Shown here: positions 35,061-44,876 of the stretch, one piece after another
Layout: each line of letters starts with the position of its first letter
Numbering within the stretch: the first letter of the stretch is position 1
NCBI GenBank assembly: GCA_963556255.1
Contig: OY744611.1
Span: 1,297,030-1,361,029 of the forward strand
Direction of reading: 5' to 3'
From: Allolobophora icterica
Taxonomy: Eukaryota > Annelida > Clitellata > Crassiclitellata > Lumbricidae
DNA length: 64,000 nt
The notes under the pieces: model-generated
What the model saw: the letters and a program-made list of their open reading frames with translations, nothing else
The model's database searches: none
Told to the model about the DNA's origin: nothing
Program-made: the position numbers and the translations under genes

Positions 35061-36645
35061 GCAGCCATGCTAGGCGCCTACTTATGGGTTATGGGTTTCG
35101 ACCTGCAATCTAATGTTGTCCTGGCCATGAGTGTTACCAATTACCATTACTCTATCAGCGCAACCCTGTCTGCTACTCATCCCATTCCTAATATATAACC
35201 CTTATTCGATAACGGGTTAAGTCCATCCTTAACCCTGAAGTCTCCGTCATCCTTCATCTGACCTATGTCAATCCCAGGGTCTGTTTTCTTCCTCTTCTCA
35301 TTGCATTATCGCTCTTCTCATTTCGCTGTTTACTTTTGCTTCTCAGCTCTGCGTAATTTGAATATTCTTAATTCTTATCCTGAGATGATACTGTTTTTGG
35401 AAAAGTTTTTTTGCTGTTTGACGACCACACCTACCAAACATGACACCCCATGTTAAATTTGTTAACTGCATTGGTTTTTGTAATTTCCATTGTACTTGGT
35501 AAAGGTAGGGATGTGGTTAATCATTTCCTTCTTTCCAGTGTTTTTTACAAGACCCATTTCCAAAAGTTGCTGTTCTCTAACATCCGTCCTTCTGGCTCGT
35601 TCCAGCTGGAAAATCATTTATCAAGAGTATCTTAAAACCTCTGATGTTCAACTGCAAATTTAGAAACTGTTTCCTTTTGCAAACTTCTGTAATTTTCATT
35701 ATTTTAGTTAACTTTTCATGAAATGATGCACTTCTTAGGGCAGGTGTCAGACCATTGTGTTTTGAGACAGAGCTGTAACATTTATGGTATGAGCAAGACA
35801 AATTTTTGGCAGAAAAGTAGTTAGAGAATTCCTGGAGCTCTGTCTTGCCATTATTTCTAACTATTAACTGAACTACAAATGCAGAACAGACATTCTGCTG
35901 TAAATAACCAGCAATCAAATTATATTGTGTATTTTAGAACATTAATAATGAGGTTTTATTTTAGCAAGTACGTGAGGAAGACGAGCAACATTCTTTCACA
36001 GCTTCAAAAGTGCACTTGCAGGACAAGAAGGTCTGCACCTCACTAATCCTCTTCAAGAACATTACAGTGGATTTATTCGACTACAACTTTCGCCATAGTC
36101 AACTATTTCACCTTAAGAGCAAATCATGCTGAACAATAGCATAAAGGTGTGCTGTTATACAAAGGTTGGATAGCTTCACTATTTTATCATAAAAACTACT
36201 ACTGCAGACAGATGAAACATGAACCCTTCCTGTAAGCAAATGAAGTCATCGATAATGTAAGAAACTAGACACTGCTGGTGTTGGAAAGGCTATGACAACA
36301 AGAATTGCAGACACTTTTTACAAGGGCAATTACTTTGAAGTGCATACCAAAACTTATGCTTCTCAAAAGCCATAGAAATTCCAACTTTGTCTAGAATCTA
36401 CTGATTGGAGAGACACATTAAGACACCACAAAGAAATCAATTATTTCAGAAACCGTATGTGCAAGGTGATCATCTGAGAGATCTTCAAAGAACCTGTACT
36501 GGAGAAAAACAGTGAAATTATTTAATAAGTGAATAGCTTAATGGTGAATATGACATCCCAAAAAGCAGAAAAAGAAATCAGTGTCCAGATATATTGGAAG
36601 TCATTTAGTCAGAGTGTAATCTGAAAAAGCACATGAGAACCCATA
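35061..36645 (+). other. 5' flank and leader of ZNF locus D
   Basis: 35280-35660 is homologous to 6945-7260; 35640 onward matches the other ZNF leaders. Decayed fingers from about 36440 (agaaaccgtatgtgcaaggtgatcatctg). No intact gene. Confidence 0.55.
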
Positions 36646-38118
36646 ATGGCGGAAACCATACGTGTGCCAGTTATGTCAGAAAGAAACCGAACAGGCGAAA
36701 ACCCATACAGATGCGAGTTATGTCAGAAAACTTTTGTTCAAGGTAGTCGTTTAAAACGGCACATGAGAACCCATTCTGGCGAAAAACCATACATGTGCCA
36801 TTTGTGTGAGAAAACAGTTGCTTCTCATAGTGATCTGAAAAGGCACATAAGAACCCATACTGGTGAAAAACCACACACGTGTCAGCTATGTCAGAAATCA
36901 TTTGCCAAAGGTACTACTCTGAAAGAGCACATGAGAAACCATACTGGCGAAAGGCCATACAGTTGCAATTTATGCCAGAAAACATTTACCAAAGGTGATA
37001 TTCTGAAAGAGCACTTGAGAACCCATAGTGGTGAAAAACCATACACTTGTCAGTTATGTCAGAAACCATTTGCTAAAGGTCATGCTCTAAAAGAGCACAT
37101 AAGAACCCATACTGGGGAAAAGCCATATAGGTGCCAGTTATGTGAGAAATCATTTGCTCATGGTGGTCAAATGAAAGCGCATATGAGAACCCATACTGGC
37201 GAAAAGCCATATAGATGCCATTTATGTCAGAAATCATTTAATGAAAGTGGTCATCTGAAAAGACACATGAAAATTCATACTGGCGAAAAGACATTCAGAT
37301 GCCAGTTGTGTGAGAAATCATTTGCTGACTGTGGTACTCTGAAAAGGCACTTGAGAACCCATACTAGCGAAAAAGCACACAGATGCCAGTTGTGTGACAA
37401 ATCGTTTCCTGTAGGTTGCACTCTGAAAAGGCACATGAGAACCCATACTGGTGAGAAAACGTACCGATGCCAGTTGTGTGACAAATCGTTTGCTGTAAGT
37501 GGTTCTTTGAAAAGGCACATGAGAACCCATACTGGCGAAAAAACGTACAGATGTAATTTTTCTCGGAAACCATTTACAGTTAAGAGTTTGCTAAAGAGTC
37601 ATACAATAAGTCATACAGGAGAAAGCCAATACATATTCGAGGTTTCTAATAAAGGATTAACAGAAATTGGAAATGAAAAGAAAGACATAAGTACTCATGC
37701 AACTGAGGAGCAACACACGTGGAATAAGCCTTTTACCGAGAGCAGTTCAGAAGCCAAGCAGTTTAAACTCCATGCAGGAATACAGTCACAGGATCTTAAA
37801 GTGGGAAGTGAAGTAAATGCTAACCTGTCTGATCATTTCTCCGCATTTAATTATAGTGCAGGCGTTATTGATAAACCAAATGAACGTTTCTCATATCCGG
37901 ATCCTAGTGGAATTGCAGTTCCTTTACCGAAAATTACAGATGGGCAATGTCTGCATATTACCGAATTCAAATTTTCTCTTGATGCAAAAGGGTCTTTGTC
38001 AAAATCTTTTGGATGTGGTATCTGCGACGAAATGCTTGAAATAGAAAAGGAATTTGTAGACCATTGTTCTGACCATCGATTTTCTCCACCTGACGATTTA
38101 GCTGCTGACATGTGCTGA
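36646..38118 (+). CDS. C2H2 zinc-finger protein (locus D, long form)
   Basis: 490 residues; the best intact example of the family. Starts MAETIRVPVMSERN. Ten intact C-x2-C-x12-H-x3-H fingers with H-T-G-E-K-type linkers, an eleventh with its second Cys replaced (C-N-F-S), then a non-finger linker of about 140 residues, Ser/Asp-rich. Last comes the C-terminal module: FGCGICDEMLEIEKEFVDHC with a fourth ligand His, and the tail SPPDDLAADMC. Varied finger helix residues suggest a specific DNA target. No KRAB, SCAN or BTB seen. Likely a nuclear regulator; the role of the module is unknown. Confidence 0.87.
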   Translation: MAETIRVPVMSERNRTGENPYRCELCQKTFVQGSRLKRHMRTHSGEKPYMCHLCEKTVASHSDLKRHIRTHTGEKPHTCQLCQKSFAKGTTLKEHMRNHTGERPYSCNLCQKTFTKGDILKEHLRTHSGEKPYTCQLCQKPFAKGHALKEHIRTHTGEKPYRCQLCEKSFAHGGQMKAHMRTHTGEKPYRCHLCQKSFNESGHLKRHMKIHTGEKTFRCQLCEKSFADCGTLKRHLRTHTSEKAHRCQLCDKSFPVGCTLKRHMRTHTGEKTYRCQLCDKSFAVSGSLKRHMRTHTGEKTYRCNFSRKPFTVKSLLKSHTISHTGESQYIFEVSNKGLTEIGNEKKDISTHATEEQHTWNKPFTESSSEAKQFKLHAGIQSQDLKVGSEVNANLSDHFSAFNYSAGVIDKPNERFSYPDPSGIAVPLPKITDGQCLHITEFKFSLDAKGSLSKSFGCGICDEMLEIEKEFVDHCSDHRFSPPDDLAADMC

Positions 38119-38690
38119 ATTATTTTTCCACATACCTTACAGATTGTGACAATTGTAATTTGAGATAAAAAAACGCCATAGAAGAATTGGGATACATACA
38201 TGAACAGTTACTGTGTATCACTTTAATTTCAGAATACTTAGCCAGTAGGCGATCTGGTGTAGAGAATCCAGAGGTTCCTCATTATAGGCACCACATACCT
38301 AAGGTGTTGCCTTCTGCTCACATAATTATAAGACTGTTGAATTGCTGCAGGTCATCAAAATGAAATAATATGCGTAGTTACAAAAGATGCAGTAAAAGTT
38401 TTAGTTCTGGGTTCCACTACTTTACAATTTATTGTTAAATATTAAATTTAGCTGTTCAAATAGGCCTACTTCTGCTTGACTAGATATTTAACAGAACGGT
38501 TAGCTGTGACACTTAGACTATTGTTGTTGCATTCATGATTTATTAAGTACCGGTTATAAAATTAATTAGCTTAGTTTATTTAGAATAAGTGTTGCACATT
38601 ATGTTTGATAATAGATGTTTATTGTGCAATCAAGATTATCGTGAATCCTGAATAATATTCATTTGACGTTCAACAAGGGCACCAGCGTAG
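38119..38690 (+). other. 3' UTR and flank of locus D
   Basis: Homologous to the other ZNF 3' regions (gcaccacatacctaaggtgttgcc, cataattataagactgttgaattgctgcaggtc). No gene. Confidence 0.55.
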
Positions 38691-38889
38691 CTGTCTGAGT
38701 GTTATGTTGACTTTTGATCTGATTTCTTCTGTTTCATCGGTGTCGCTTTTGGCTTAATATTCTCTTTTTTGTTCTTTTACAAAGCATATCAGGTCAGATC
38801 GATCCTATTTTATTTAAAATAACCAAAACTGTCTCTAAAACTCCTCAGGTTAATTTTTAATCTGCCGCGAGACGCTCGTGCTCGCTTTG

Positions 38890-39310
38890 TGTATTGGTGT
38901 CTTCGGCCATTTTGAAAATTTCACCATGTATACCTTTGCCTCGACATTACTGTTGTTTCTGTTCATCCGTCTCTCTCTCTCTAAATCCCATCGGACCTAA
39001 ACATCTATCGTGCCCCAATTCTGCATTACCAACCGCCGCTGTACAGTATTCTCATTTCAACGCCATTCCTTCCGCTTCATTCATCATCGCTCGCCGTCCC
39101 ATATTTTATCTTTCTGCCATAAACTACCGGCAAATCTTGCTCACTCTTCTGCTTTCCGGTTACATCAAAACAAATCCTACCTGGTCCCAGCAAACATTCT
39201 TCACTTCATAAATCCAGGTATCCCAACAAGAAATTTCAACTTTATTCCATCAATATTCGGTCTTACTATAGATTACCGTCCTTCGCAAGGAACAGGATCA
39301 CGTTGAGATT
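38890..39310 (+). pseudogene. LINE 5' region remnant with 2A-like motif
   Basis: A frame at about 39113-39187 reads LLLSGYIKTNPTW, which resembles the LLLSGD-x-x-x-NPGP 2A-like sequences known at the start of some CR1-type ORFs, with the key D and the final G-P altered. Stops and frame changes follow. Low certainty. Confidence 0.4.
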
Positions 39311-39349
39311 ATGATCGAACGCTCTCGAGCAGGATTCAGACAGCCTAAC

Positions 39350-39482
39350 TCATCCAGCTTCTAGTTTGAGCTATATTTTCATCGGCCATCCAACTTCTAG
39401 TTTCAGCTCTATTTTCATCGCTCATCCAGCTTCTAGTTTCATCTATATTTTCATCGACCACCCAACTTCTACTTTGATCTCA
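39350..39482. repeat. Minisatellite of the MITE-type 35-bp unit
   Basis: About four units of ttttcatcg[cg]ccatccaacttctagttt. Further units at 39845-39916. Same unit as inside the MITEs at 3340, 14424 and 42771, but no MITE ends are visible here. Confidence 0.7.
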
Positions 39483-39700
39483 AAAGATATCCGCCAGTTC
39501 GCTCATCCTCCCATATCGCCTGTTGACATCACCTCTCCTCCGCTTGCACTGTCCTCCGCTGCTTTCCACTCACGACTAAAAGCCGAACTCTTCAAGATAT
39601 CCTATCCTGATTCCATTCCTGCGCCACCACGCAACCACCATCATCACCGATTACCACCGTAGCACCCTGCTGTCTCCTCGGCTTGACCTCCCCGGACTCT
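39483..39700 (+). pseudogene. LINE ORF2 C-terminal fragment
   Basis: SSAAFHSRLKAELFKISYPD is the usual CR1/L2-type ORF2 ending. Truncated, without RT. Confidence 0.55.
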
Positions 39701-40127
39701 GACCTGGCACCGGAACGGATAAGGCGGATATGGCTATTGCGGATTTGATTTGATATAGCGCCGGTGAATAAGCTGGTCTCCCTGACGTGGCTTTTGTGCG
39801 GCGCTGAGAAATTTTGGAGATATACATTTACATTACATTTACATTTGAGCTCGATTTTCATCGCTCATCCAGCTTCTGTTTTGAGCTATATAAATTCATC
39901 TGCCACCCAATTTCTAGGTGTGTTTTTTATATTTGCTAACTTCACGTAATATTACAAACTTTTCCCGTTTTACTTGGTTTTGTCGTTTTAACTACAGAAA
40001 GAGTTCTTTCGTTTCTTATGTCTCTACGTACGTCTCACACAATAATTCAACGTCTCGATTATGCTCGCAATTGACGGCGCGGATTTGTCGTGAGCGATGT
40101 ATATAAGGACGGGGTGCCAAATTAATA

Positions 40128-40325
40128 CCATTCTATTGTCACTCCACTTCTCAAAAAAGCAAACCTTGACAAGGAAAACCTATCTAACTACCGCCCAATC
40201 TCCAATCTTTCCTCTCTAAATTAACAGAACGAATTGTCCTTTCTCGGCTAAACGACTCCCTCTTTCCTGTGGTGTCCCTCAAGGCTCCGTTCTGGGTCGA
40301 CTACTTTTCATCCTTTATAGGCTAC
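40128..40325 (+). pseudogene. LINE reverse-transcriptase fragment
   Basis: Encodes TPLLKKANLDKENLSNYRPI (RT motif 0/1 region), then, after a deletion and frame change, GVPQGSVLGRLLF-like sequence (RT motif 4). The catalytic FADD region is missing. Confidence 0.65.
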
Positions 40326-41509
40326 TAACATTCCCAAAGTGGTCAGAGAATCCCCATCTACTTTTAGACAGCGCCGGTCTTCAGAGACAAGCTACGTAGA
40401 GAAATTTCGGATTATACTTTTACCACGGACCTCCAAATGACTATAGGATATATAAAACAGTTGGGAGAGTCAGTCAAGTAGTCAGTTGGGAAGCGTTCAG
40501 TTACGCTGATGCTGATGAGATAGCTACAATATCGCAACAACTAGAATAACTTCTTTTCTGGACTTCTCAAGACGAAAGCCTAGACTGCCTGCTTAGCTTA
40601 GCACTAGATATGCCAGTTGATTCTACAGCAAAATGCCACTATAAGCTGCTGGCGTTCCCGTCTGAACCACTATTCATCACTTAACGCTTCCCAACTGATT
40701 ACTTGACTGACCTTCTGATAGGCCTACTTCGATGACTAACCGAGTGGAGTATAGGCCTAGTGTAAGGGATAAACAGGATGCGCAAGAACAGAGCCTTGAG
40801 GAATTATACCGCAAGTGAGAAGACATGATTGGGATGAGCCTTCAGGTGTATTAACAGAGAAACAGCAGGACGAAAATTGCGGTTGATTTCAGAGGAGAGC
40901 AGTGTCAGTAAAACAGCCAAGTAGAACGGCTAATCAAAGTCAGATGACCTAAGAAGGATGAGCAGAAGCTACAAGTGATAACAGAGAAAATTATTTACAA
41001 AGTATAGAAGTCCAATTTTTAATATTATTGATTTTGTAACTTGAAGTCAACTGTTAAAACATTTTCTTACAGGTTTTCACATATCTAATCAACATTTTTT
41101 ATTCATTTAACAGAATTAAGAAATTATACTCGTGTTCACAATCCAAAAGAATTGCAAAAAATAAGCGTATCTCGCACGTTGTTAGCGCAGCTTGCCGAAT
41201 CAAGCCTAAAATTAGACCAATTATGCAAATTTTTACTGTTTTAAAACATTTTCTGAAAAAATCAATTGGCACAATATCAGATTAGGCCCCTATCTTCTGT
41301 GTCAGTCTTCCATAAATTTACATTAATTATGGTTGTAGCATTAATGAATGCACAATAGTAATGATTTTAACGCTAAGTATTTGAAATAAAATGGAACACG
41401 TGCTTCCAACGAATTACGTGTAAGCATCGCCATCTTAAACTCAATGCGCTGGTGATTACGTAACCATGCGGATTTGTATCACATGTGACATTTGCCATAA
41501 AAGATCTAC
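40326..41509. other. Stretch without gene
   Basis: I see no gene. 40469-40497 and 40683-40711 form a 29-bp inverted repeat (one mismatch) around about 185 bp, a possible small fold-back element. Confidence 0.5.
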
Positions 41510-41758
41510 TCTTAAACCACTGTACGGTAGGGTCCTAAGGTTGCTTACTTTTGATTCGTATAAGGATGTAATCCAGTTACAATTGGATGAAAAACATCAA
41601 TGCTAAGTATAAAACTTCACTTTATTAAACAAGCCCTCTGTGCAATTCACGACCTGCAGCTTATTTATGTGAAGGCTAAGGACAGAAATAGGTGTATCAT
41701 AAAAATTAACAAACACAACAAAACGCCAAATATTCAGGATTCACGACAAACTTCATTA
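41510..41758 (-). other. 3' flank of inverted ZNF locus E (distal part)
   Basis: Reverse complement is homologous to 30960-31150 and to the tcgtgaatcctgaatat block at 38645. It continues, across the TA-flanked element, into 63625-64000. Confidence 0.65.
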
Positions 41759-42762
41759 GGGTGATTTGACCTAATTCCAGCCGGTTTTTTTTTTATTTTA
41801 CACAAACTTCATACTAAAAGTCAACCGACCTATGTGTATGATATATCAAATGAAAGAAAAATTATTCTACAAAGTGAGCAATACTCCAGCCACTACAAAT
41901 AATCTATGCAGCAATCACAGCATTGAGAAATAAACAAGGCCTGTGTGAGACCAAATTCCAGCCATGTTGACCTAATTCCAGCCTACCTGTTTTGTATATG
42001 ACCAAATTCCAGCCAGCCATATTATTAAGGCATCCAGTTTTAAAAACAATGTGCCCAGGTAAAATATTACAATATTAGGCATATCTTTATTTATTTATTT
42101 TTATTATTCAAACAGCAACACGCACAATTCCAAAAATTTAAGGGAGAACTGCTAAGCGGGACCTAGATCCTCTTAGGGTTTTCTTTCCTATTGTTCCCGG
42201 ATAACCTCATTTTCTACACTTGTAACATATACTTGAAATGTCTTGTTTGATGTTGTTTGATGAAACCAATAAAATGTATGGTTATGGTTGTCATAGGCAG
42301 TGATGGGAAGTATTTTAAATACTAGTATTTAAAATACTACTTAAAATACTTTCTAAGTATTTTGTACTTGTATTTAAAATACTTTGGAATGACTGTACTT
42401 CTACTTTTACTTAAAATACTTTTTGGGAAGTACTCGTACTTAAATTGTAATTTTAAAATACTTTTTTAAAATACTTTTATTTCTCATTAATAACAATTAA
42501 GAAGACAACAATTATTGCATGCACAAGGCCTGCAATTTCAAGTGGGCTGTTTTTATTGGGCTGGATCATTCAACTGCTGGTTGGAACTACCATCGATAGG
42601 GCCTACCTATATTTCTGTGGTCTAAATATAGATATCGAATCGTGAACATGGCTTATTATATCTCTGCTTTGAACAAATGGCGGAATCTAAGGAAGCAAGA
42701 CTGTTTCACCCAGCAACTCATTTTCACACCGACTAACCTGGCAGATATAATAAAAACAATGA

Positions 42763-43191
42763 AATAACATGGTAATCCTGGGTTTTAGCGTCGGAAACTA
42801 TTTACATTGCATGAGCGATGAAAACATTTCACAGTTAAACTCAAACAAGAAGTTGGAAGATTGATGAAAATATCAATGAAACTAGAAGCCGGATGAGCGA
42901 TGAAAATATTACATAATAAAAGTCAAACTAGAAGTTGGAATTACGACGAAAATATATCGTTTTATTGCCGATATTATTCCCGTGTATGAGCGATTAAAAC
43001 ATTTCATAGTAAAATTCGAACTAGAAGTTGGAAGATTGATGAAAATGTTCACGAAACTAGAAGCTGGATAATCGATTAAAATATAACTGAAACTAGAAGT
43101 TGGATGAACGATGATTATTTATTGTATTATTGTATTAGAACTTTTCAATGAAATAATTTCCGACGCTAAAACCCAGGATTACCAATAACAT
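42763..43191. mobile_element. MITE inside the hAT element
   Basis: Element 42771-43183 (413 bp), TIR ggtaatcctgggttttagcg, exact 8-bp duplication aataacat (42763-42770, 43184-43191). The interior is the 35-bp minisatellite unit in several copies. Confidence 0.88.
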
Positions 43192-43297
43192 TTTAATAAT
43201 TTGGTATGCTGAGAAACTATGCTTTAGAAAATAACGCTGATAACGAGTTTTAGAATGCACACAAGAGCAAGTTCACCGATTATACTGAACATAAGAG

Positions 43298-43610
43298 AGT
43301 AGATGACCAATACGGGCTTTGGCGCACCCCGTAATTCTATCAAAAATACCGGGGGTTGGTCTCCACCCCCACAATTTTTTTGTCCCCACCACTCCGTTAT
43401 CTCACCGAATTAAGAGGATGCCGGTCTATACCATCTAGGCCTCCAGAGAGTCTGTAGATCCCACGGGTGTACGAATTGCACCACCAAAAACCTTCAAGCC
43501 GAGCCGCTTTGAATTCAGTCAAAAAAACAAAAAAATGTGCCTTAACACATCAAACCGTAAAAGTGTCGTTTGCTGCCGGCCGAGACCCTCCCACGAGGCC
43601 GGCCCAAACC
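43298..43610. repeat. Polinton left terminal inverted repeat
   Basis: The outer roughly 185 bp match the right TIR almost perfectly; the inner part diverges with indels, then ends in a shared gccggcc...ggccggcccaaacc palindromic block. Confidence 0.92.
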
Positions 43611-43709
43611 ATTGGAGTGTAATAGTAAAAATTAATGATCGCTAATCGTACGGTGGTGGTGCGCTAGGAATTACAGACTCACTACTCCAACCACCTACGA
43701 CGAAAACTT

Positions 43710-44315
43710 TTATTTTGAGGTTTGCGGGCAAGACCCAGCGCTGGTTAGTTTCTTGATTAGTTCTGCCACCATCTGGTCTTTGCTTTGACTCGGCAACTTT
43801 TTTTTTCCATTCTTGCTTTGTATATCACGTTTCATCGTTCTATATTTCTCCTCCTCTCCCAGAATAAGCTTATACTCTTCATCGCTAATAGCAGTGTCTT
43901 CCAAAGCCTTAGAAATGTGGTCATGAACTGTGTTTAGTTTACTTTCCGCCAAAATACAAATTTCGTCGTGTTTTGAAGCTTTAGCAACAAAACTTCTACT
44001 GACAACATTTCCAATAATATCCAGAAAACTCGTCGCTATGGCCAAACTCTCCAGAACAATACCAGGAATAAAACCAATACCAGTGGCTAACATAGCTGCC
44101 CCACCCACCCCAGTTCCAAGACTAACTATCGCAAGGCCGGCCGAGGCCCCATTAGCAACATCCACAACCCTCTTATACTTTTTGCACAGTTGTCCCCGAC
44201 TTATCGCCTCAGACCTCAGGAATGCTTCTATTTCGCCGATCTTCTGCAAGCGAAATGTTTGCGACGTCGTGTCTGACGAAATTGTTGACTCCATCAGCGG
44301 TGGGTACAAAGACAT
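43710..44315 (-). CDS. Polinton protein with central hydrophobic segment
   Basis: 201 residues, family not recognised. Residues about 55-105 form a long Gly/Ala-rich hydrophobic stretch (GLAIVSLGTGVGGAAMLATG, then GFIPGIVLESLAIATSFLDI) resembling a membrane hairpin; the C-terminal half is charged and helical. Last gene of the minus-strand virion block, 6 bases after the preceding gene. A TATA-like ctataaaaaagt sits directly before the ATG. It may be a membrane-active or virion protein. The hydrophobic hairpin recalls pore-forming or apolipoprotein-L-like proteins only in general character. Confidence 0.7.
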   Translation of the reverse strand: MSLYPPLMESTISSDTTSQTFRLQKIGEIEAFLRSEAISRGQLCKKYKRVVDVANGASAGLAIVSLGTGVGGAAMLATGIGFIPGIVLESLAIATSFLDIIGNVVSRSFVAKASKHDEICILAESKLNTVHDHISKALEDTAISDEEYKLILGEEEKYRTMKRDIQSKNGKKKLPSQSKDQMVAELIKKLTSAGSCPQTSK

Positions 44316-44321
44316 ACTTTT

Positions 44322-44867
44322 TTATAGTTGCTCTATCAGTAACGTTACGTTTAACTCAATAGTTGAAGTACTTAAAACGCCCCTCTTTTTTCCTTCAATT
44401 CGAAAACTCGTTTGTCCTGGAATGAATATTGCCCTAGATGCATCAAATTGCCCACTTTGAATGTCAACTGTACGATCGATGCTACCCGCGACTGTAATAA
44501 TGCGAACTGACGCATCGCCGGTACTAACACCAAACATTGTAAGCCTCCAGAATCCGCGGTCTAAAGAGACCGTCTCATTGTTAGTTTGCAACGTAATACA
44601 GGGATAGCGTGCCGCGGTCAATGGAAGCGTTTGCCACGAACTTAGAGTCACAGTTTTGGTCGCTGTGTAAATATCGCGGCTATGGTAATCATCCGACACG
44701 AAATCGATGTGAATTTGGGGAACCGCGTCTAACATATCTGCGGTGGGCTTAGGGATACTATATCCCCAGTTGGTAAGGCCAACCAAATCATCGAGGTTGT
44801 ACTTGTGCATATTCGTTTCTCCTTTTTGTCGGAGATAACCACGAATCTTGTAGTGTGAGTCGGCCAT
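44322..44867 (-). CDS. Polinton protein of unknown function, beta-rich
   Basis: 181 residues, rich in alternating hydrophobic and polar stretches typical of beta structure; no Cys pairs, signal peptide or membrane segment. No family recognised. It lies 9 bases downstream of the fibre-like gene and 6 upstream of the hydrophobic-protein gene, so a role in the virion surface or fibre attachment is a guess from position. Confidence 0.65.
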   Translation of the reverse strand: MADSHYKIRGYLRQKGETNMHKYNLDDLVGLTNWGYSIPKPTADMLDAVPQIHIDFVSDDYHSRDIYTATKTVTLSSWQTLPLTAARYPCITLQTNNETVSLDRGFWRLTMFGVSTGDASVRIITVAGSIDRTVDIQSGQFDASRAIFIPGQTSFRIEGKKRGVLSTSTIELNVTLLIEQL

Positions 44868-44876
44868 TATTAAGTC

